Shown: positions 31,340-41,586, counted from the stretch's first letter. The stretch is 64,000 nucleotides of DNA from Aestuariirhabdus litorea (GCF_003864255.1 NZ_QWEZ01000002.1:1116001-1180000), one strand, 5' to 3'. The notes: generated by a model not told the origin, from the letters alone. Made by a program: numbers and translations.

Positions 31340-33775
31340 TCAGCGCTGGCTGCTGTCGTCGGTGGCGTCGGTGGCGTCGGTGCGCCGGTGGCTGCAGGCG
31401 CTGATCTCCTGCAGGCGGCCGATCGCGAGGGCGTTGATGCTGCCCTCCGGGTAGGGCTGGTCGCCGCTGGCGCTGCCGGCCGCGATCCCGGTCAGCAGCT
31501 CCATCGCCTGGTCCACCTCGGCCACCGCGAAGATATGGAAGCGGTTGGCGGCCACCGCCTCGATCACCTCCTGGCGCAGCATCAGGTTGATGCGGTTGGC
31601 GCGGGGGATGATCACCCCCTGCTTGCCGGTGAGGCCGCGCACCTTGCAGAGGTCGAAGAAGCCCTCGATCTTCTCGTTGACGCCACCGATCGCCTGCACC
31701 TCGCCGTACTGGTTAACCGATCCGGTGATCGCCAGCGACTGCTGGATCGGCACCTCGGTGATGGCCGAGAGCAGGCAGCAGAGCTCCGCCAGCGAGGCGC
31801 TGTCGCCGTCGATCAGGCCGTAGGACTGCTCCATCGCCAGGTTGGCGGAGATCGCCAGCGGGAAGTGGCGCGCGTAACGCTGTCCCAGGTAGCCGCTGAG
31901 GATCATCACCCCCTTGGAGTGCAGCGCCTGCCCGAGGCTCACCTCGCGCTCGATATCCACCACCCCCCGGGAGCCGGGGAATACGGTGGCGGTGATGCGC
32001 GCCGGGGTGCCGAACTGGTTGTCGCCGAGCTGGTAGACCGTCAGCGCGTTGATCTTGCCGATGCTCGCCCCCTCGGTGTTGATCAGCACGGTGCCGTCGT
32101 TGAGCTGCTCCAGCTGCAGTTCGCTGACCCGGTTGGAGCGCTCCTGCTGGGCCTTGAGGGCGCGCTCGATGTGCTGCGCGTGGGTTACCTTGTCGTTGGC
32201 CAGGCGGCGCACAAAATCCGCCTCCCCCAAGAGGTTGAAGATGCGATTGAACTGCGCGCTCAGGTACTGCTGGTGCTCGGCCAGCCGGCAGCTGTACTCC
32301 ACCAGGCGGGCCACCGCGTCGGCACTGAGCAGGGCAAACTGCTCGCGGGCCGAGAAGGTCTGCATCAGGCGGGCGAAGGCGGCGAGCGATTCGTCATCGC
32401 GATGGATGCGGTCATCGAAGTCGGCCAGCACCCGGAACAGGGCGCTGAAGTCGCTGTCGAGCTGTTGCAGCAGGTAGTAGGTGGAGCGGTTACCGATCAG
32501 TACGATCTTGGTGTGCAGCGGTATTGGCTCGGGGTCGAGGGTGATGCTGTTGACGATCCCCATCTCGCTGTAGGGGGACTCCATCTGCAGGCGCCGCTCC
32601 TTGATGGCGCGTTTGAGGGCGTCCCAGGCGAAGGGCTCCTGCAGCAGCTTCTCCGCCTCGATCACCAGGAAGCCGCCGTTGGCACGGTGCAGGCTGCCGC
32701 CGCACAGCTGGCGGTAGCTGCTGTTGATGGCGCTCATGTCGCCGGTGAACTCGACGCGGCCAAACAGGTTCTTGTAGCTGGGGTGCGGCTCGTGCACCAC
32801 CGGCGCCCCCGAGGAGGGCTCGCGCGACACCATGATGTTGGGGCTCAGCTCCTCCTCCAGTAGCAGCCGGCTCTCATAGGCTTCGCGCATCTCCTGGCTT
32901 TTCTCGTCGATCAGCTTCTCCGGGATCATGCGGTGCAGCTGCTTGCGCATGCGCTTGAGGTAAGCCAGCAGGCAGGGGATGCCGCGGTAGCGCTTCTCCA
33001 GCGGGTCGAGCAGGGGGGCGATGGCGCGGGCGATGGTCTGCTGGGTCAGTTTGCGAAACTGCTCGGAGGACTCGCGCTTCCACTGCGGCAGCGGTAGCAG
33101 GGCGGTATTGAGCATCTCCTCCAGCTCGTTGATGTGCTGGTGGAAGAGCTCACGGGCCTCCTCCGGCAGCTGGGAGAACTCGGTCTCCTCCATGGCGCGC
33201 CCCTCCAGCATGGGGGTGAAGCTGACGGTGCTGGCGTCGCGGTAGAGGGCAACGTTGCGGGTGATCGCCTCCTTCTCCACGCCATCGATCACCTGGTCGT
33301 ACTGGCGGTTGAAGGCGCGCTCAATGGCCGCCTTCTGCTGCTGGTAGCTGGGGTGTTCGAAGGCCGCCGGGAAGGTGTCCAGCAGGCTGCTGATGAGCTG
33401 GTCGATATCGCTCTTCAGGCGTGCAGCGGTACCTGCCGGCAGCTCCAGCATCAGCGGGCGGCGCGGGTTGTCGAAGTTGTTGACGAAGAGAAAATCGGAG
33501 GGGGTGGGCTGGCGCTTGCCCTCGCTGAGCAGGAACTCATTGATAAAGGAGGCACGGCCGCTGCCCTCGTCCCCCATCACGAAGATGTTGTAACCGGTCT
33601 GCTGCATCGCCACCCCGAACTGGATGGCGGTCACGGCGCGCTCCTGCCCCAGGATGCCGAGGTAGGGCTTGAGCTTCTCGGTGGTGGCAAAGGGAAACTG
33701 GCTGGCGGTGACGGGAGCGCTCAGCTGCTGGGGGGCCAGACGGGTAGGGTGCGACATCATGTGAGCAGATTTCAC
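31340..33775 (-). CDS. Lon-like ATP-dependent protease (YcbZ/LonC-type, AAA_32)
   Basis: An 811-residue protein. It lacks the N-terminal LAN domain of LonA and begins almost directly with an AAA region whose P-loop is GDEGSGRAS near residue 69, a relaxed version of the Walker A. A long helical insertion (about 130-300) follows. The C-terminal protease domain has the catalytic Ser in DGDSASLAEL and the Lys in AIGGVNEKIEGFF, the Ser-Lys dyad of the Lon family. This is the YcbZ-like group, whose substrates are poorly known. The last 20 residues contain a short ATD repeat encoded by tandem GTCGGTGGC units (about 31358-31381). Confidence 0.88.
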   Translation of the reverse strand: MKSAHMMSHPTRLAPQQLSAPVTASQFPFATTEKLKPYLGILGQERAVTAIQFGVAMQQTGYNIFVMGDEGSGRASFINEFLLSEGKRQPTPSDFLFVNNFDNPRRPLMLELPAGTAARLKSDIDQLISSLLDTFPAAFEHPSYQQQKAAIERAFNRQYDQVIDGVEKEAITRNVALYRDASTVSFTPMLEGRAMEETEFSQLPEEARELFHQHINELEEMLNTALLPLPQWKRESSEQFRKLTQQTIARAIAPLLDPLEKRYRGIPCLLAYLKRMRKQLHRMIPEKLIDEKSQEMREAYESRLLLEEELSPNIMVSREPSSGAPVVHEPHPSYKNLFGRVEFTGDMSAINSSYRQLCGGSLHRANGGFLVIEAEKLLQEPFAWDALKRAIKERRLQMESPYSEMGIVNSITLDPEPIPLHTKIVLIGNRSTYYLLQQLDSDFSALFRVLADFDDRIHRDDESLAAFARLMQTFSAREQFALLSADAVARLVEYSCRLAEHQQYLSAQFNRIFNLLGEADFVRRLANDKVTHAQHIERALKAQQERSNRVSELQLEQLNDGTVLINTEGASIGKINALTVYQLGDNQFGTPARITATVFPGSRGVVDIEREVSLGQALHSKGVMILSGYLGQRYARHFPLAISANLAMEQSYGLIDGDSASLAELCCLLSAITEVPIQQSLAITGSVNQYGEVQAIGGVNEKIEGFFDLCKVRGLTGKQGVIIPRANRINLMLRQEVIEAVAANRFHIFAVAEVDQAMELLTGIAAGSASGDQPYPEGSINALAIGRLQEISACSHRRTDATDATDDSSQR

Positions 33776-33912
33776 CTCAGAAATGTGGGGCAGGCGGTGA
33801 CGGTCTTAGTGTTGGTATAGGTGATGCTAACAGAAAACACCACCGCGACACCTCCCATATCGAGGGGCGGGGGGCGAGGCGTGCAGGGGCGCGGTAAGCG
33901 CCCCGGAGCGGC

Positions 33913-35001
33913 TCAGCGCCGGGTCAGGAGGACGCCGGCTTCGCGGTGGTGCGAGTAGGGGAACTGGTCGAAGAGCGCGAAACGCTCGATAGCATGGCTC
34001 TGGCAGAGGGTATCGAGGTTGTGGCGCAAGGTGTCGGGGTTGCAGGAGATGTAGACCACCCGTTCGAAGCGCTGCACCAGCTGTTCCGTGGCCGGATCGA
34101 GGCCGGCCCGTGGCGGGTCGACGAAGATGGTGCCGAAGCGGTAGCTGTCGAGGTCGATGTGGCTGAGGCGGCGGAAGGGGCGCTCGCGGTTCATCGCCTG
34201 GGTGAACTCCTCGCTCGACATACGCACGATCTCGACGTTGTCGACGCCGTTGCGCGCCAGGTTGAGCTGCGCCGACTGCACCGAGGTCTTGGAGATCTCG
34301 GTGGCCAGTACCCGCTCGAAGTTCTGCGCCAGCACGGTGGTGAAGTTGGCATTGCCGCAGTAGAGCTCCAGCAGGTCGCCGCTGGACCCCCGGGTGGCCT
34401 CCAGCGCCCACGCCAGCATCTTCTCGCTGACCCCGGCGTTGGGCTGGGTGAAGCTGTTCTCCACCTGCTGGTAGTGGTACGCCCGCCCGTCCACGCACAG
34501 GGTCTCGTTGACGAAGTCGCGGTCGAGACAGATCTTCTGCTTGCGGGCGCGGCCGATGAGGTCGACCCCCAGCTGCTGGCGCAGGCCCGTGGCGGCCGCG
34601 ACCCAGGCCTCATCGAGGCGCTTGTGGTAGATCAGGGTGATCAGCAGCTCGCCGCTTTGGGTGCTGAGAAACTCCACCTGGAACAGGCGCCGGCGCAGGA
34701 TTTCCTCGGCGCAGATCGCCGTCATCAACGGCTGCATATGGCGATTGATCAGCTCGCTGGCGATGGGGAAGTCGCGGATCTCAACGGTGCCGTGGGGCGG
34801 GTTGGGGTCGTGCATGGCGTAGAAGCTGCGCTCCGCCTCGTGCCAGATGCGGAACTCGGCGCGCATGCGAAAGTGCTCGGGAGCGGAGGCAAACACCTCC
34901 AGGGCCGGCGGCGCGAGGTCGGCAAACTGTGCCTCCAGCTGCTGCGCTTTCTCGTCCAGCTGCTGCTGATACTGTTCGGGGTAGGTTCTGCCCAGGGTCA
35001 T
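33913..35001 (-). CDS. trmA: tRNA (uracil-5-)-methyltransferase TrmA
   Basis: A 362-residue SAM-dependent enzyme that makes m5U54 in the T loop of tRNA. Its length matches E. coli TrmA (366). LLELYCGNANFTTVLA is the SAM-binding motif, DPPRAGLD the motif IV block, and the nucleophile Cys is in VVYISCNPDTLRHNL. The C-terminal Glu base lies in HHREAGVLLTRR. It has no iron-sulfur cysteines, unlike RlmC/RlmD. Its start is 4 bases after the end of the purine permease gene on the same strand, so the two form a unit. Confidence 0.95.
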   Translation of the reverse strand: MTLGRTYPEQYQQQLDEKAQQLEAQFADLAPPALEVFASAPEHFRMRAEFRIWHEAERSFYAMHDPNPPHGTVEIRDFPIASELINRHMQPLMTAICAEEILRRRLFQVEFLSTQSGELLITLIYHKRLDEAWVAAATGLRQQLGVDLIGRARKQKICLDRDFVNETLCVDGRAYHYQQVENSFTQPNAGVSEKMLAWALEATRGSSGDLLELYCGNANFTTVLAQNFERVLATEISKTSVQSAQLNLARNGVDNVEIVRMSSEEFTQAMNRERPFRRLSHIDLDSYRFGTIFVDPPRAGLDPATEQLVQRFERVVYISCNPDTLRHNLDTLCQSHAIERFALFDQFPYSHHREAGVLLTRR

Positions 35002-35005
35002 CGGT

Positions 35006-36298
35006 CTAGTCCAGCCATGCCATTTTAATGATAAACAGAAGCGAGATGATCACCAGCGCCGGGTTGAGGTCGCGCCAGCGTCCCGCCAGCAGCTTGATGC
35101 CGGTGTAGGAGATAAAGCCGAGGGCGATACCGGTGCTGATGGAGAAGGTCAGCGGCATGCTGAGGGCGGCGATCACCACCGGTGCGGCCTCGGTCAGGTC
35201 CTCCCAGTCGATGGTGGCGAGCCCGCTGCTCATCAGCACGGCGACAAAAAACAGAGCCGGGGCGGTGGCGTAGGGGGGGATCATGCCCGCCAGCGGTGAC
35301 AGGAACAGGCTGGCGAGGAACAGGCAGCCGACGGTGACGGCGGTGAGCCCGGTGCGCCCGCCGGCGGCGATACCGGCGCCGCTCTCGATGTAGCTGGTGG
35401 TGGTGGAGGTGCCCAGTATCGAGCCGCCCATGGTGGCCATGCTGTCGGCCATCAGGGCACGACCGAGGCGCGGCAGCTTGCCATCCTTGCCCACCAGTCC
35501 GCCCTTCTGGGCGACGGCGATAAGGGTGCCGGAGGTGTCAAACAGGTCCACGAAGAGGAAGGCGAAGATGATACTGATGAGGCCAACCTGCATCGCCCCC
35601 TCGATATCCAGCGCCGCGAAGGTGGGGGCGAGGCTGGGGGGGGCGGCGAAGAAGCCGTTGGCCTCCACTTTGCCCAGCGCCAGGCTGGCCAGGGTAACGG
35701 CGAGGATGCCGATCATCACCGCGCCGGTCATGCCGCGCTGCGCAAGGGCCACGATCAGGAAGAAACCGAGGGTGGCCATGATCGGCGGGTAGAGGCTGAG
35801 GTCGCCGAGGGAGACGTAGGTGGCGGGGCTGTCCACGACGAAGCCGGCGTTCTTGAGGGCAATAAAGCCGAGGAAGAGGCCGATACCCGCGGCAATCCCC
35901 ATGCGCAGGGACATGGGGATGCTGTTGATGATCCATTCGCGGATGCGGAAGACGCTGAGCAGGAAGAAGCAGAAACCGGAGAGGAATACCGCCCCCAGGG
36001 CCACCTCCCAGCTGTACCCCATCTCCCCCACCACGGTGTAGGTAAAAAAGGCGTTGAGCCCCATCCCCGGTGCCAGCGCGATCGGGTAGTTGGCGTACAG
36101 TCCCATGATAAAGCAGCCGATGGCGGCCGCCAGGCAGGTAGCGACAAAGACCGCACCGCCGTCCATTCCGGCGCTGGCCAGCATGCTGGGGTTAACGAAG
36201 ATGATGTAGCCCATCGTCAGGAAGGTGGTGAAGCCCGCCAGCAGCTCGGTTTTGATGGAAGTGTGGTGTTCCCTGAGTTTAAACAGCGTCTCAAACAT
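35006..36298 (-). CDS. NCS2 family purine permease (AzgA-like)
   Basis: A 430-residue transporter with 12-14 hydrophobic segments. MFETLFKLREHHTSIKTEL and the following GFTTFLTMGYIIFVNPSML are the classic opening of the AzgA branch (adenine/guanine/hypoxanthine-H+ symporters such as E. coli PurP and GhxP). GTSTTTSYIESGAGIAAGGRTGL is the substrate-binding block. The ATG at 36298 was chosen because family homology begins there; the frame extends 15 codons further. It precedes trmA in a probable two-gene operon linking purine uptake and tRNA methylation by position only. Confidence 0.9.
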   Translation of the reverse strand: MFETLFKLREHHTSIKTELLAGFTTFLTMGYIIFVNPSMLASAGMDGGAVFVATCLAAAIGCFIMGLYANYPIALAPGMGLNAFFTYTVVGEMGYSWEVALGAVFLSGFCFFLLSVFRIREWIINSIPMSLRMGIAAGIGLFLGFIALKNAGFVVDSPATYVSLGDLSLYPPIMATLGFFLIVALAQRGMTGAVMIGILAVTLASLALGKVEANGFFAAPPSLAPTFAALDIEGAMQVGLISIIFAFLFVDLFDTSGTLIAVAQKGGLVGKDGKLPRLGRALMADSMATMGGSILGTSTTTSYIESGAGIAAGGRTGLTAVTVGCLFLASLFLSPLAGMIPPYATAPALFFVAVLMSSGLATIDWEDLTEAAPVVIAALSMPLTFSISTGIALGFISYTGIKLLAGRWRDLNPALVIISLLFIIKMAWLD

Positions 36299-36393
36299 GG
36301 AGATACCCGTGGGTGCGAACCAGAAAAGGCGCGCAGTGTACACGAATTGTGCTGTTTTAACAGGCCAATCCGCGCCAGATTCCCCGCCGCAGG

Positions 36394-37524
36394 CTATTGG
36401 CGACGGGCGCTCAGCACCACGAATTTGGGGTTGCTGTCCAGTGGCCGGCAGTTGCCGAACAGGCGCTTGAGCTGTTGGTGGTAGCCGAGGTGGCGGTTGC
36501 CGACGATGCGCAGCTCGCCCCCCACCCGCAGGCTGCGGTGGGCCTGGCGGAACATGCGCTGGGCGATCTGGTCGCCGACCGCGTGCTGCTGGTGGAAGGG
36601 GGGGTTGCAGAGGATCAGGTCAAGGCTGGCGGGCTCGACCCCCTGCAGGCAGTCCCCCTGCTCGAAGCGGGCGCGGGGGTCGTCGCCCCGGTTGTGGCGC
36701 CAGTTGTGTTCGGCGCAGGCCACCGCCAGCGCCGACTCATCGCGAAACAGCAGGCGGGCGGCCGGGTTACGGCGCGCCGCCACCAGCCCCAGCAGGCCGT
36801 TGCCGCACCCCAGGTCGGCGATCTGCAGGGGGTGCTCGCCGGCGGGGATATGGGGCAGGAAGAAGCGGCTGCCGATATCGAGCTGGTCGAGGGAGAAGAG
36901 GTTGGCGAAGTTGGTGATCACCAACTTCTCCTCCGGCAGCCGGTAGCCGGGGGGCGGGGGCGCCTCCGGCAAGGGGCGCTCGGCGGGCTCGGCGAACACC
37001 AGGCGCGCCTTCTTGCGGGCCAGGGAGCTGCGGGTCGGGCCCACCAGCTGCTCGAACAGTTGCAGGGTCGAACGGTGGATATTGCGCGCCATGCCCGCCC
37101 CTATGATGCGGCTGTCGGCGTTCAGGTGGGGGCGCAGGCGCCGCAGCTGGTACTCCAGTAATGAAAGGGTCTTGGGGATCTTGACCAGCACCGTGGCGTA
37201 GGTGCCCTGCAGGGGACTGAGGGGGGTGGCCAGGCTCCAGCGGTCGGCGTCGATGCCGTTGAGCTCGCCGTTGCGTTGGGCACCGCGGGCGCTGAGCCAG
37301 GAGTCGGTCTCAAGTTGCGGCTTGAGCCCCAGCGTCGCCAGGTTGAGGGTGAGGGCGCCGAAGCTGTCGTTGAGCACCAACACAGGCGCCTCGGCCGGGG
37401 CCTCGGCCAGCTCCTCCAGCAGCAGCTCGTCGGCGGCATCCCAGGCCCTGAGTGACCCCTGGCGGCTGTGGGGCAGGCGCTGCAGCTCAAGCTGGGCAAA
37501 GGGGCTCGGGTAGTGGGTTTCCAT
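36394..37524 (-). CDS. rlmG: 23S rRNA (guanine1835-N2)-methyltransferase RlmG
   Basis: A 376-residue protein, equal in length to E. coli RlmG (378). It has a degenerate N-terminal methyltransferase-like domain (about 1-180) and a C-terminal catalytic domain with SAM motif IADLGCGNGLLGL near residue 232 and the base-methylation motif NPPFHQQHAVGD near 306. The ending NPKFVVLSARR is typical. RsmC is the nearest alternative but is shorter and differs at the C-terminus. It is upstream of the AzgA gene on the same strand, 95 bases away, with its own start. Confidence 0.9.
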   Translation of the reverse strand: METHYPSPFAQLELQRLPHSRQGSLRAWDAADELLLEELAEAPAEAPVLVLNDSFGALTLNLATLGLKPQLETDSWLSARGAQRNGELNGIDADRWSLATPLSPLQGTYATVLVKIPKTLSLLEYQLRRLRPHLNADSRIIGAGMARNIHRSTLQLFEQLVGPTRSSLARKKARLVFAEPAERPLPEAPPPPGYRLPEEKLVITNFANLFSLDQLDIGSRFFLPHIPAGEHPLQIADLGCGNGLLGLVAARRNPAARLLFRDESALAVACAEHNWRHNRGDDPRARFEQGDCLQGVEPASLDLILCNPPFHQQHAVGDQIAQRMFRQAHRSLRVGGELRIVGNRHLGYHQQLKRLFGNCRPLDSNPKFVVLSARRQ

Positions 37525-37560
37525 GGCGGGGCATCGGGCGGCTGAATAAAGTTTGCTATC

Positions 37561-37572
37561 GTACTAAAGTAC
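37561..37572. promoter_or_regulatory. Inverted repeat upstream of the fatty acyl-CoA ligase gene
   Basis: GTACT-AA-AGTAC, followed at once by GGTACT, sits 100 bases before the ligase start and 37 bases before the rlmG start, in a divergent promoter region. It could be an operator for a dimeric repressor. It does not match the PsrA or FadR consensus. Confidence 0.35.
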
Positions 37573-37660
37573 GGTACTGAAGTCGCTAGGGGGCTGCTAG
37601 CGTTGTCCGCACCAGGCCACCCGTCCCGGCCCCCGAGCCCCTACAAGGAGAGAGTCATTG

Positions 37661-39289
37661 ATGAAAGGCCGTATGATGCAGGTGCCCCTGCTGACCAGCG
37701 ATATCCTCAAGAACGCCATGCAGCGTTACCCCGATCAGCAGGTGGTCAGCCGCACCAACGAGGGCAGCATCCACCGCTACACCTACGCCGACGCCTACCG
37801 TCGCAGCTGCCAGCTGGCCAATGCCCTGGCGCGGCTCGGGGTCGAGCGCGGAGAGCGGGTAGCCACCCTGGCCTGGAACAACTTCCGCCACCTGGAGCTC
37901 TACTACGGCATCTCCGGCTACGGTGCCGTAGTGCACACCCTCAACGCGCGTCTGTTTGCCGAGCAGTTGCAGTACATCATCAATCACGCCGAAGACCGCT
38001 TAATCTTTGTGGACGCCCCCTTCCTGCCGATGCTGGAGGAGGTGCGTGAGCAGATCCCCGGCGTGCGGGGCTTTATCGTCAACTGCGACCCCGAGCAGAT
38101 GCCCGAGACCACGCTGGCGCCGCTCTACTGCTACGAAACCCTGCTGGCCGCCGAGAGCGTGGTCTTCGACTGGCCGCGCCTGCAGGCCACCGACGCCTCC
38201 GGTCTCTGTTACACCTCGGGTACCACGGGTAACCCCAAGGGGGTGCTCTACGACCACCACTCCAGCGTGCTGCACGCGATGATGAGCGGCAGCTCCCAAT
38301 ACCTCGACTTCAGCGAGCGCAGCTCGGTGATGCCGGTGGTGCCCATGTACCACGTGTGCGCCTGGGGGGTCCCCTTCTCGGCCCCGCTGTATGGGGCCAA
38401 GCTGGTGCTGCCCGGCCCCAGCATGGATGGCGTCTCGCTGCAGGCGCTGATCGAGCAGGAGGCGGTGGACAAGGCCTACGCGGTCCCCACCGTCTGGCTG
38501 GGGCTGCATAACTACCTTGAGGCCTCCGGCAAGCGCATCGACTCCCTCAAACTGGTGGGGGTGGGGGGCGCCGCCTCGCCGCGGGCGCTGGTGAAGCTCT
38601 ATGCCGAGCGCTACAACGTCTACTGGATGGGGATCTGGGGGATGACCGAGACCAGCCCCCTGGCCACCGCCGCGATCCCCACCCCGGCACTGGAGGCGAT
38701 GGAGGCGGAGGCGCGCTACGACCTGCAGGCCACCGCCGGGCGGGCGATGTTCGGGGTGGAGATCGAAATCTTCGATGCCAACGGCGAGCCGGCTCCCCAC
38801 GACGGCGAGAGCCGTGGCAACCTGCGGGTGCGGGGTCCCTGGGTGTTGGCCAGCTACTTCAAGGGGGAGGGCAGCGGCAGCTTTGTGGACGGCTGGTTTG
38901 ATACCGGCGATGTGGCGGTGATCAACCCGGACGGCTACCTCAAGATCGTCGACCGCAGCAAGGATGTGATCAAGTCCGGCGGCGAGTGGATCAGCTCGGT
39001 GGACCTGGAGAACGCGGCCCTCAACTACGACGCCGTCAATGAGGCCTGCGTGATCGGTGCCCGCCATGAGAAGTGGGACGAACGGCCGATTATGCTGGTG
39101 ACGCTCAAGCCCGGTAAACACTATGATGAAGCCGGGCTGCGGGCGGAGCTGGAGCAGCGGGTGGCCAAGTGGTGGATGCCCGATGCGATCATTGTGGTTG
39201 ATGAGCTACCCCACACCGGCACCGGCAAGTTGCGCAAGGTGGAGCTGCGTCAGGACTACGCCGGGTTTTTGATCAACCGGCAGCCGTAA
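37661..39289 (+). CDS. Long/medium-chain fatty acid-CoA ligase (AlkK-like)
   Basis: A 542-residue AMP-forming ligase. The P-loop [17 protein letters not shown] lies near residue 186, [13 protein letters not shown] is motif A5, [33 protein letters not shown] spans motifs A7-A8, and [11 protein letters not shown] holds the A10 lysine. The opening [20 protein letters not shown] is that of AlkK-type medium-chain fatty acid-CoA ligases. The ATG at 37661 is chosen, with AAGGAG upstream; a TTG one codon earlier is possible. It is followed by a degenerate histidine-kinase remnant. Confidence 0.9.
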   Translation: MKGRMMQVPLLTSDILKNAMQRYPDQQVVSRTNEGSIHRYTYADAYRRSCQLANALARLGVERGERVATLAWNNFRHLELYYGISGYGAVVHTLNARLFAEQLQYIINHAEDRLIFVDAPFLPMLEEVREQIPGVRGFIVNCDPEQMPETTLAPLYCYETLLAAESVVFDWPRLQATDASGLCYTSGTTGNPKGVLYDHHSSVLHAMMSGSSQYLDFSERSSVMPVVPMYHVCAWGVPFSAPLYGAKLVLPGPSMDGVSLQALIEQEAVDKAYAVPTVWLGLHNYLEASGKRIDSLKLVGVGGAASPRALVKLYAERYNVYWMGIWGMTETSPLATAAIPTPALEAMEAEARYDLQATAGRAMFGVEIEIFDANGEPAPHDGESRGNLRVRGPWVLASYFKGEGSGSFVDGWFDTGDVAVINPDGYLKIVDRSKDVIKSGGEWISSVDLENAALNYDAVNEACVIGARHEKWDERPIMLVTLKPGKHYDEAGLRAELEQRVAKWWMPDAIIVVDELPHTGTGKLRKVELRQDYAGFLINRQP

Positions 39290-39301
39290 GGGGCCGCCGC
39301 G

Positions 39302-39385
39302 GCCCGCTCCCTATTGCGACGGGTGCTGCAGAACCTGATCTCCAACGCTATAGGCTACACGCGCAGCGGGTGGGGCTGCCGTGTG
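39302..39385 (+). pseudogene. Remnant of a histidine kinase (N-box of the HATPase domain)
   Basis: The 179-base gap between the ligase and gor genes contains an in-frame [20 protein letters not shown] followed by RSG. This is the N-box of a PAS-type hybrid sensor kinase (pattern LLRRVLQN[FL]LSNA[IL]RYT). The residues on either side are not kinase-like and no start or stop pair frames it, so I read it as a leftover of a deleted kinase gene. The rest of the gap shows nothing else. Confidence 0.6.
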
Positions 39386-39468
39386 ATCAGGGCACTTTAT
39401 TGCTACTATGCACTCCATTTAACGGGCCCCCTGAGGGGACATCTGTCATCGAGAGGCGCGAGGAATCT

Positions 39469-40839
39469 ATGTCTGAATTTGATTTTGACCTGTTTGTTAT
39501 TGGCGCCGGTTCCGGCGGCGTTCGGGCCAGCCGTATCGCGGCGGGGCTGGGGGCGCGGGTGGCGGTGGCCGAAGACCGTTACATGGGCGGCACCTGCGTG
39601 AACGTTGGTTGTGTGCCCAAGAAGCTGTTTGTCTACGGCGCCCACTACGCCGAGGATTTCGAGGATGCGCGGGGCTATGGCTGGAGTGTCGGCGAAACCG
39701 CCTTTGACTGGCCTACCCTCCGCGACAACAAGAGCCGCGAGATCGAGCGCCTCAACGGGGTTTACCGCAACCTCCTCAAGGGGGCCCGGGTTACCCTGCT
39801 GGAAGGGCGTGCGCGGCTGGTGGATGCCCACACCGTGGAGGTGGACGGGCAGCGCTATAGCACCGAGCGGGTGCTGATCGCCACTGGCGGCTGGCCCTTT
39901 GTGCCCGAATTCCCCGGCAATGAGCATGTGATCAGCTCCAACGAGATCTTCTATCTCGATCAGTTCCCCCGCGAGGTGCTGGTGGTGGGCGGCGGCTATA
40001 TCGCGGTCGAGTTTGCCGGCATCCTCTCCGGGCTCGGCGCCAACACCCGCCTGCTCTACCGCGGCGAGCTGTTCCTGCGCGGTTTCGACCAGGAGGTGCG
40101 CGAGGTGCTACGGGACGAGATGAGCCAGCGCCACAACCTGGAGCTCTGTTTCAACACCGATGTGGTATCGATCGACCAGCAGGCCGACGGTCGCCTGCGG
40201 GTTGAGCTCAACAACGGCCAGTCGCTGTTGGTAGACCAGGTGCTTTACGCCACCGGGCGGGTACCCCACACCCAGGACCTGGGGCTGGAGAATGTGTCGG
40301 TGGCGCTGGATGAGAAGGGGGCGATCCGGGTCAATGAGCAGTTCCAGACCAGCGAACCCTCGATCTATGCGGTGGGGGATGTGATCGACCGTATGCAGCT
40401 GACCCCGGTGGCGCTGGCCGAGGGGATGGCGCTGGCGCGCCACCTGTTTGGTGGCCAGCCGATCGCCCTCGATTACGATAACATCGCCACCGCGGTATTC
40501 AGCCAGCCCAACATCGGTACTGTCGGCCTCAGTGAGGAGCAGGCGCTGGAGCGCTTCGGCAAGCTGCGCATCTACACCACCCGTTTCCGCCACATGAAGC
40601 ACACCCTCAGCGGGCGTCAGGAGAAAACCTTTATGAAACTGGTGGTGGACGATGCCAGTGACCGTGTGGTGGGTTGCCATATGGTGGGTAGCGAGGCGGG
40701 CGAGATCATTCAGGGGATCGCCATCGCCATCAAGGCGGGGGCCACCAAGGCCACCTTCGACAGCACCATCGGCATCCATCCCACCGCCGCCGAGGAGTTT
40801 GTCACCCTGCGGGAGGTGACCCGCACCGTCGGCGGCTGA
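39469..40839 (+). CDS. gor: Glutathione-disulfide reductase
   Basis: A 456-residue flavoenzyme (E. coli Gor is 450) that reduces oxidised glutathione with NADPH in the cytosol. The FAD motif [12 protein letters not shown] is at about residue 10. The redox-active pair is [13 protein letters not shown] (Cys 43 and 48). The NADPH site is [15 protein letters not shown]. The dimer-interface active-site His lies in [10 protein letters not shown] near the end. It starts at the ATG at 39469 with GAGG upstream. It has no close partner gene, so it is probably monocistronic. Confidence 0.95.
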   Translation: MSEFDFDLFVIGAGSGGVRASRIAAGLGARVAVAEDRYMGGTCVNVGCVPKKLFVYGAHYAEDFEDARGYGWSVGETAFDWPTLRDNKSREIERLNGVYRNLLKGARVTLLEGRARLVDAHTVEVDGQRYSTERVLIATGGWPFVPEFPGNEHVISSNEIFYLDQFPREVLVVGGGYIAVEFAGILSGLGANTRLLYRGELFLRGFDQEVREVLRDEMSQRHNLELCFNTDVVSIDQQADGRLRVELNNGQSLLVDQVLYATGRVPHTQDLGLENVSVALDEKGAIRVNEQFQTSEPSIYAVGDVIDRMQLTPVALAEGMALARHLFGGQPIALDYDNIATAVFSQPNIGTVGLSEEQALERFGKLRIYTTRFRHMKHTLSGRQEKTFMKLVVDDASDRVVGCHMVGSEAGEIIQGIAIAIKAGATKATFDSTIGIHPTAAEEFVTLREVTRTVGG

Positions 40840-40918
40840 GGCCCTGGCCGGGGGCCGGACTACCGAGCGGCCCCCGCAGCTGGTATGCTGCCCCCTTTTT
40901 GCCCCACGGAGAAGTCGA

Positions 40919-41548
40919 ATGTCAGACACCAATCAGCCCGCCATCACCACCGACGAGGGTCGGGTAAGCTACGGAATCGGTCGCCAGATGGGCGATCAAC
41001 TGCGCGAGAACAGCTTTGAGGGGGTCGACATCGAGCTGGTCAAGCGTGGCCTGGGCGATGCCTTCAATGGCCTTGCCAGTGCGGTCTCCGCCCAGGAGCT
41101 GCAGGGCGCCTTCCAGGTGATCAGTGAGCGGGTCCGCGCCGCCCAGGCCGAGCAGCACAAGGCGCTGGCCGCCGAGGGCGAGCAGTTCCTGGCCCAGAAC
41201 GCCGAGCGCGAGGGGGTGGTGGTGCTGGAGTCCGGCCTGCAGTACGAAATCCTGGAAGAGGGCGATGGCGATAAGCCGGGCCTCAACTCCACCGTGCGCA
41301 CCCATTACCACGGTTCTCTGGTCAACGGCACTGTGTTTGACAGCTCCGTTGAGCGTGGACAGCCCGCCGAGTTCCCCGTCAGCGGTGTGATCCGCGGTTG
41401 GACCGAGGCGCTGCAGCTAATGCCCACCGGTTCCAAGTGGCGCCTCTATATTCCCTACCAGCTGGCCTACGGTGAGCAGGGTTCCCACGGTGCCATCCCT
41501 CCCTTCGCGGCGCTGATCTTTGAGGTGCAGCTGCTCGATATCCTCTAG
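40919..41548 (+). CDS. fklB: FKBP-type peptidyl-prolyl isomerase (FklB/Mip-like)
   Basis: A 209-residue protein. The helical N-terminal dimerisation domain (about 1-110) contains YGIGRQMGDQLREN. A C-terminal FKBP domain follows, with HYHGSLVNGTVFDSS, GVIRGWTEALQLM and IPYQLAYGEQG, the residues lining the prolyl-binding pocket. There is no signal peptide, which favours cytoplasmic FklB over periplasmic FkpA. A strong terminator follows after 38 bases. Confidence 0.9.
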   Translation: MSDTNQPAITTDEGRVSYGIGRQMGDQLRENSFEGVDIELVKRGLGDAFNGLASAVSAQELQGAFQVISERVRAAQAEQHKALAAEGEQFLAQNAEREGVVVLESGLQYEILEEGDGDKPGLNSTVRTHYHGSLVNGTVFDSSVERGQPAEFPVSGVIRGWTEALQLMPTGSKWRLYIPYQLAYGEQGSHGAIPPFAALIFEVQLLDIL

Positions 41549-41586
41549 GGCTTCGCTAGTACCGCAGGCGTCCCCCCGGGCGCCCC

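Noticed and set aside
37561-37572. PsrA or FadR operator before the fatty acyl-CoA ligase gene
   Set aside because: The inverted repeat GTACT-AA-AGTAC does not fit either consensus, so no named regulator is assigned.
39314-39601. A 95-codon open frame spanning the kinase remnant and the start of gor
   Set aside because: It runs out of frame into gor and only its first 25 codons look like protein; treated as a remnant, not a gene.
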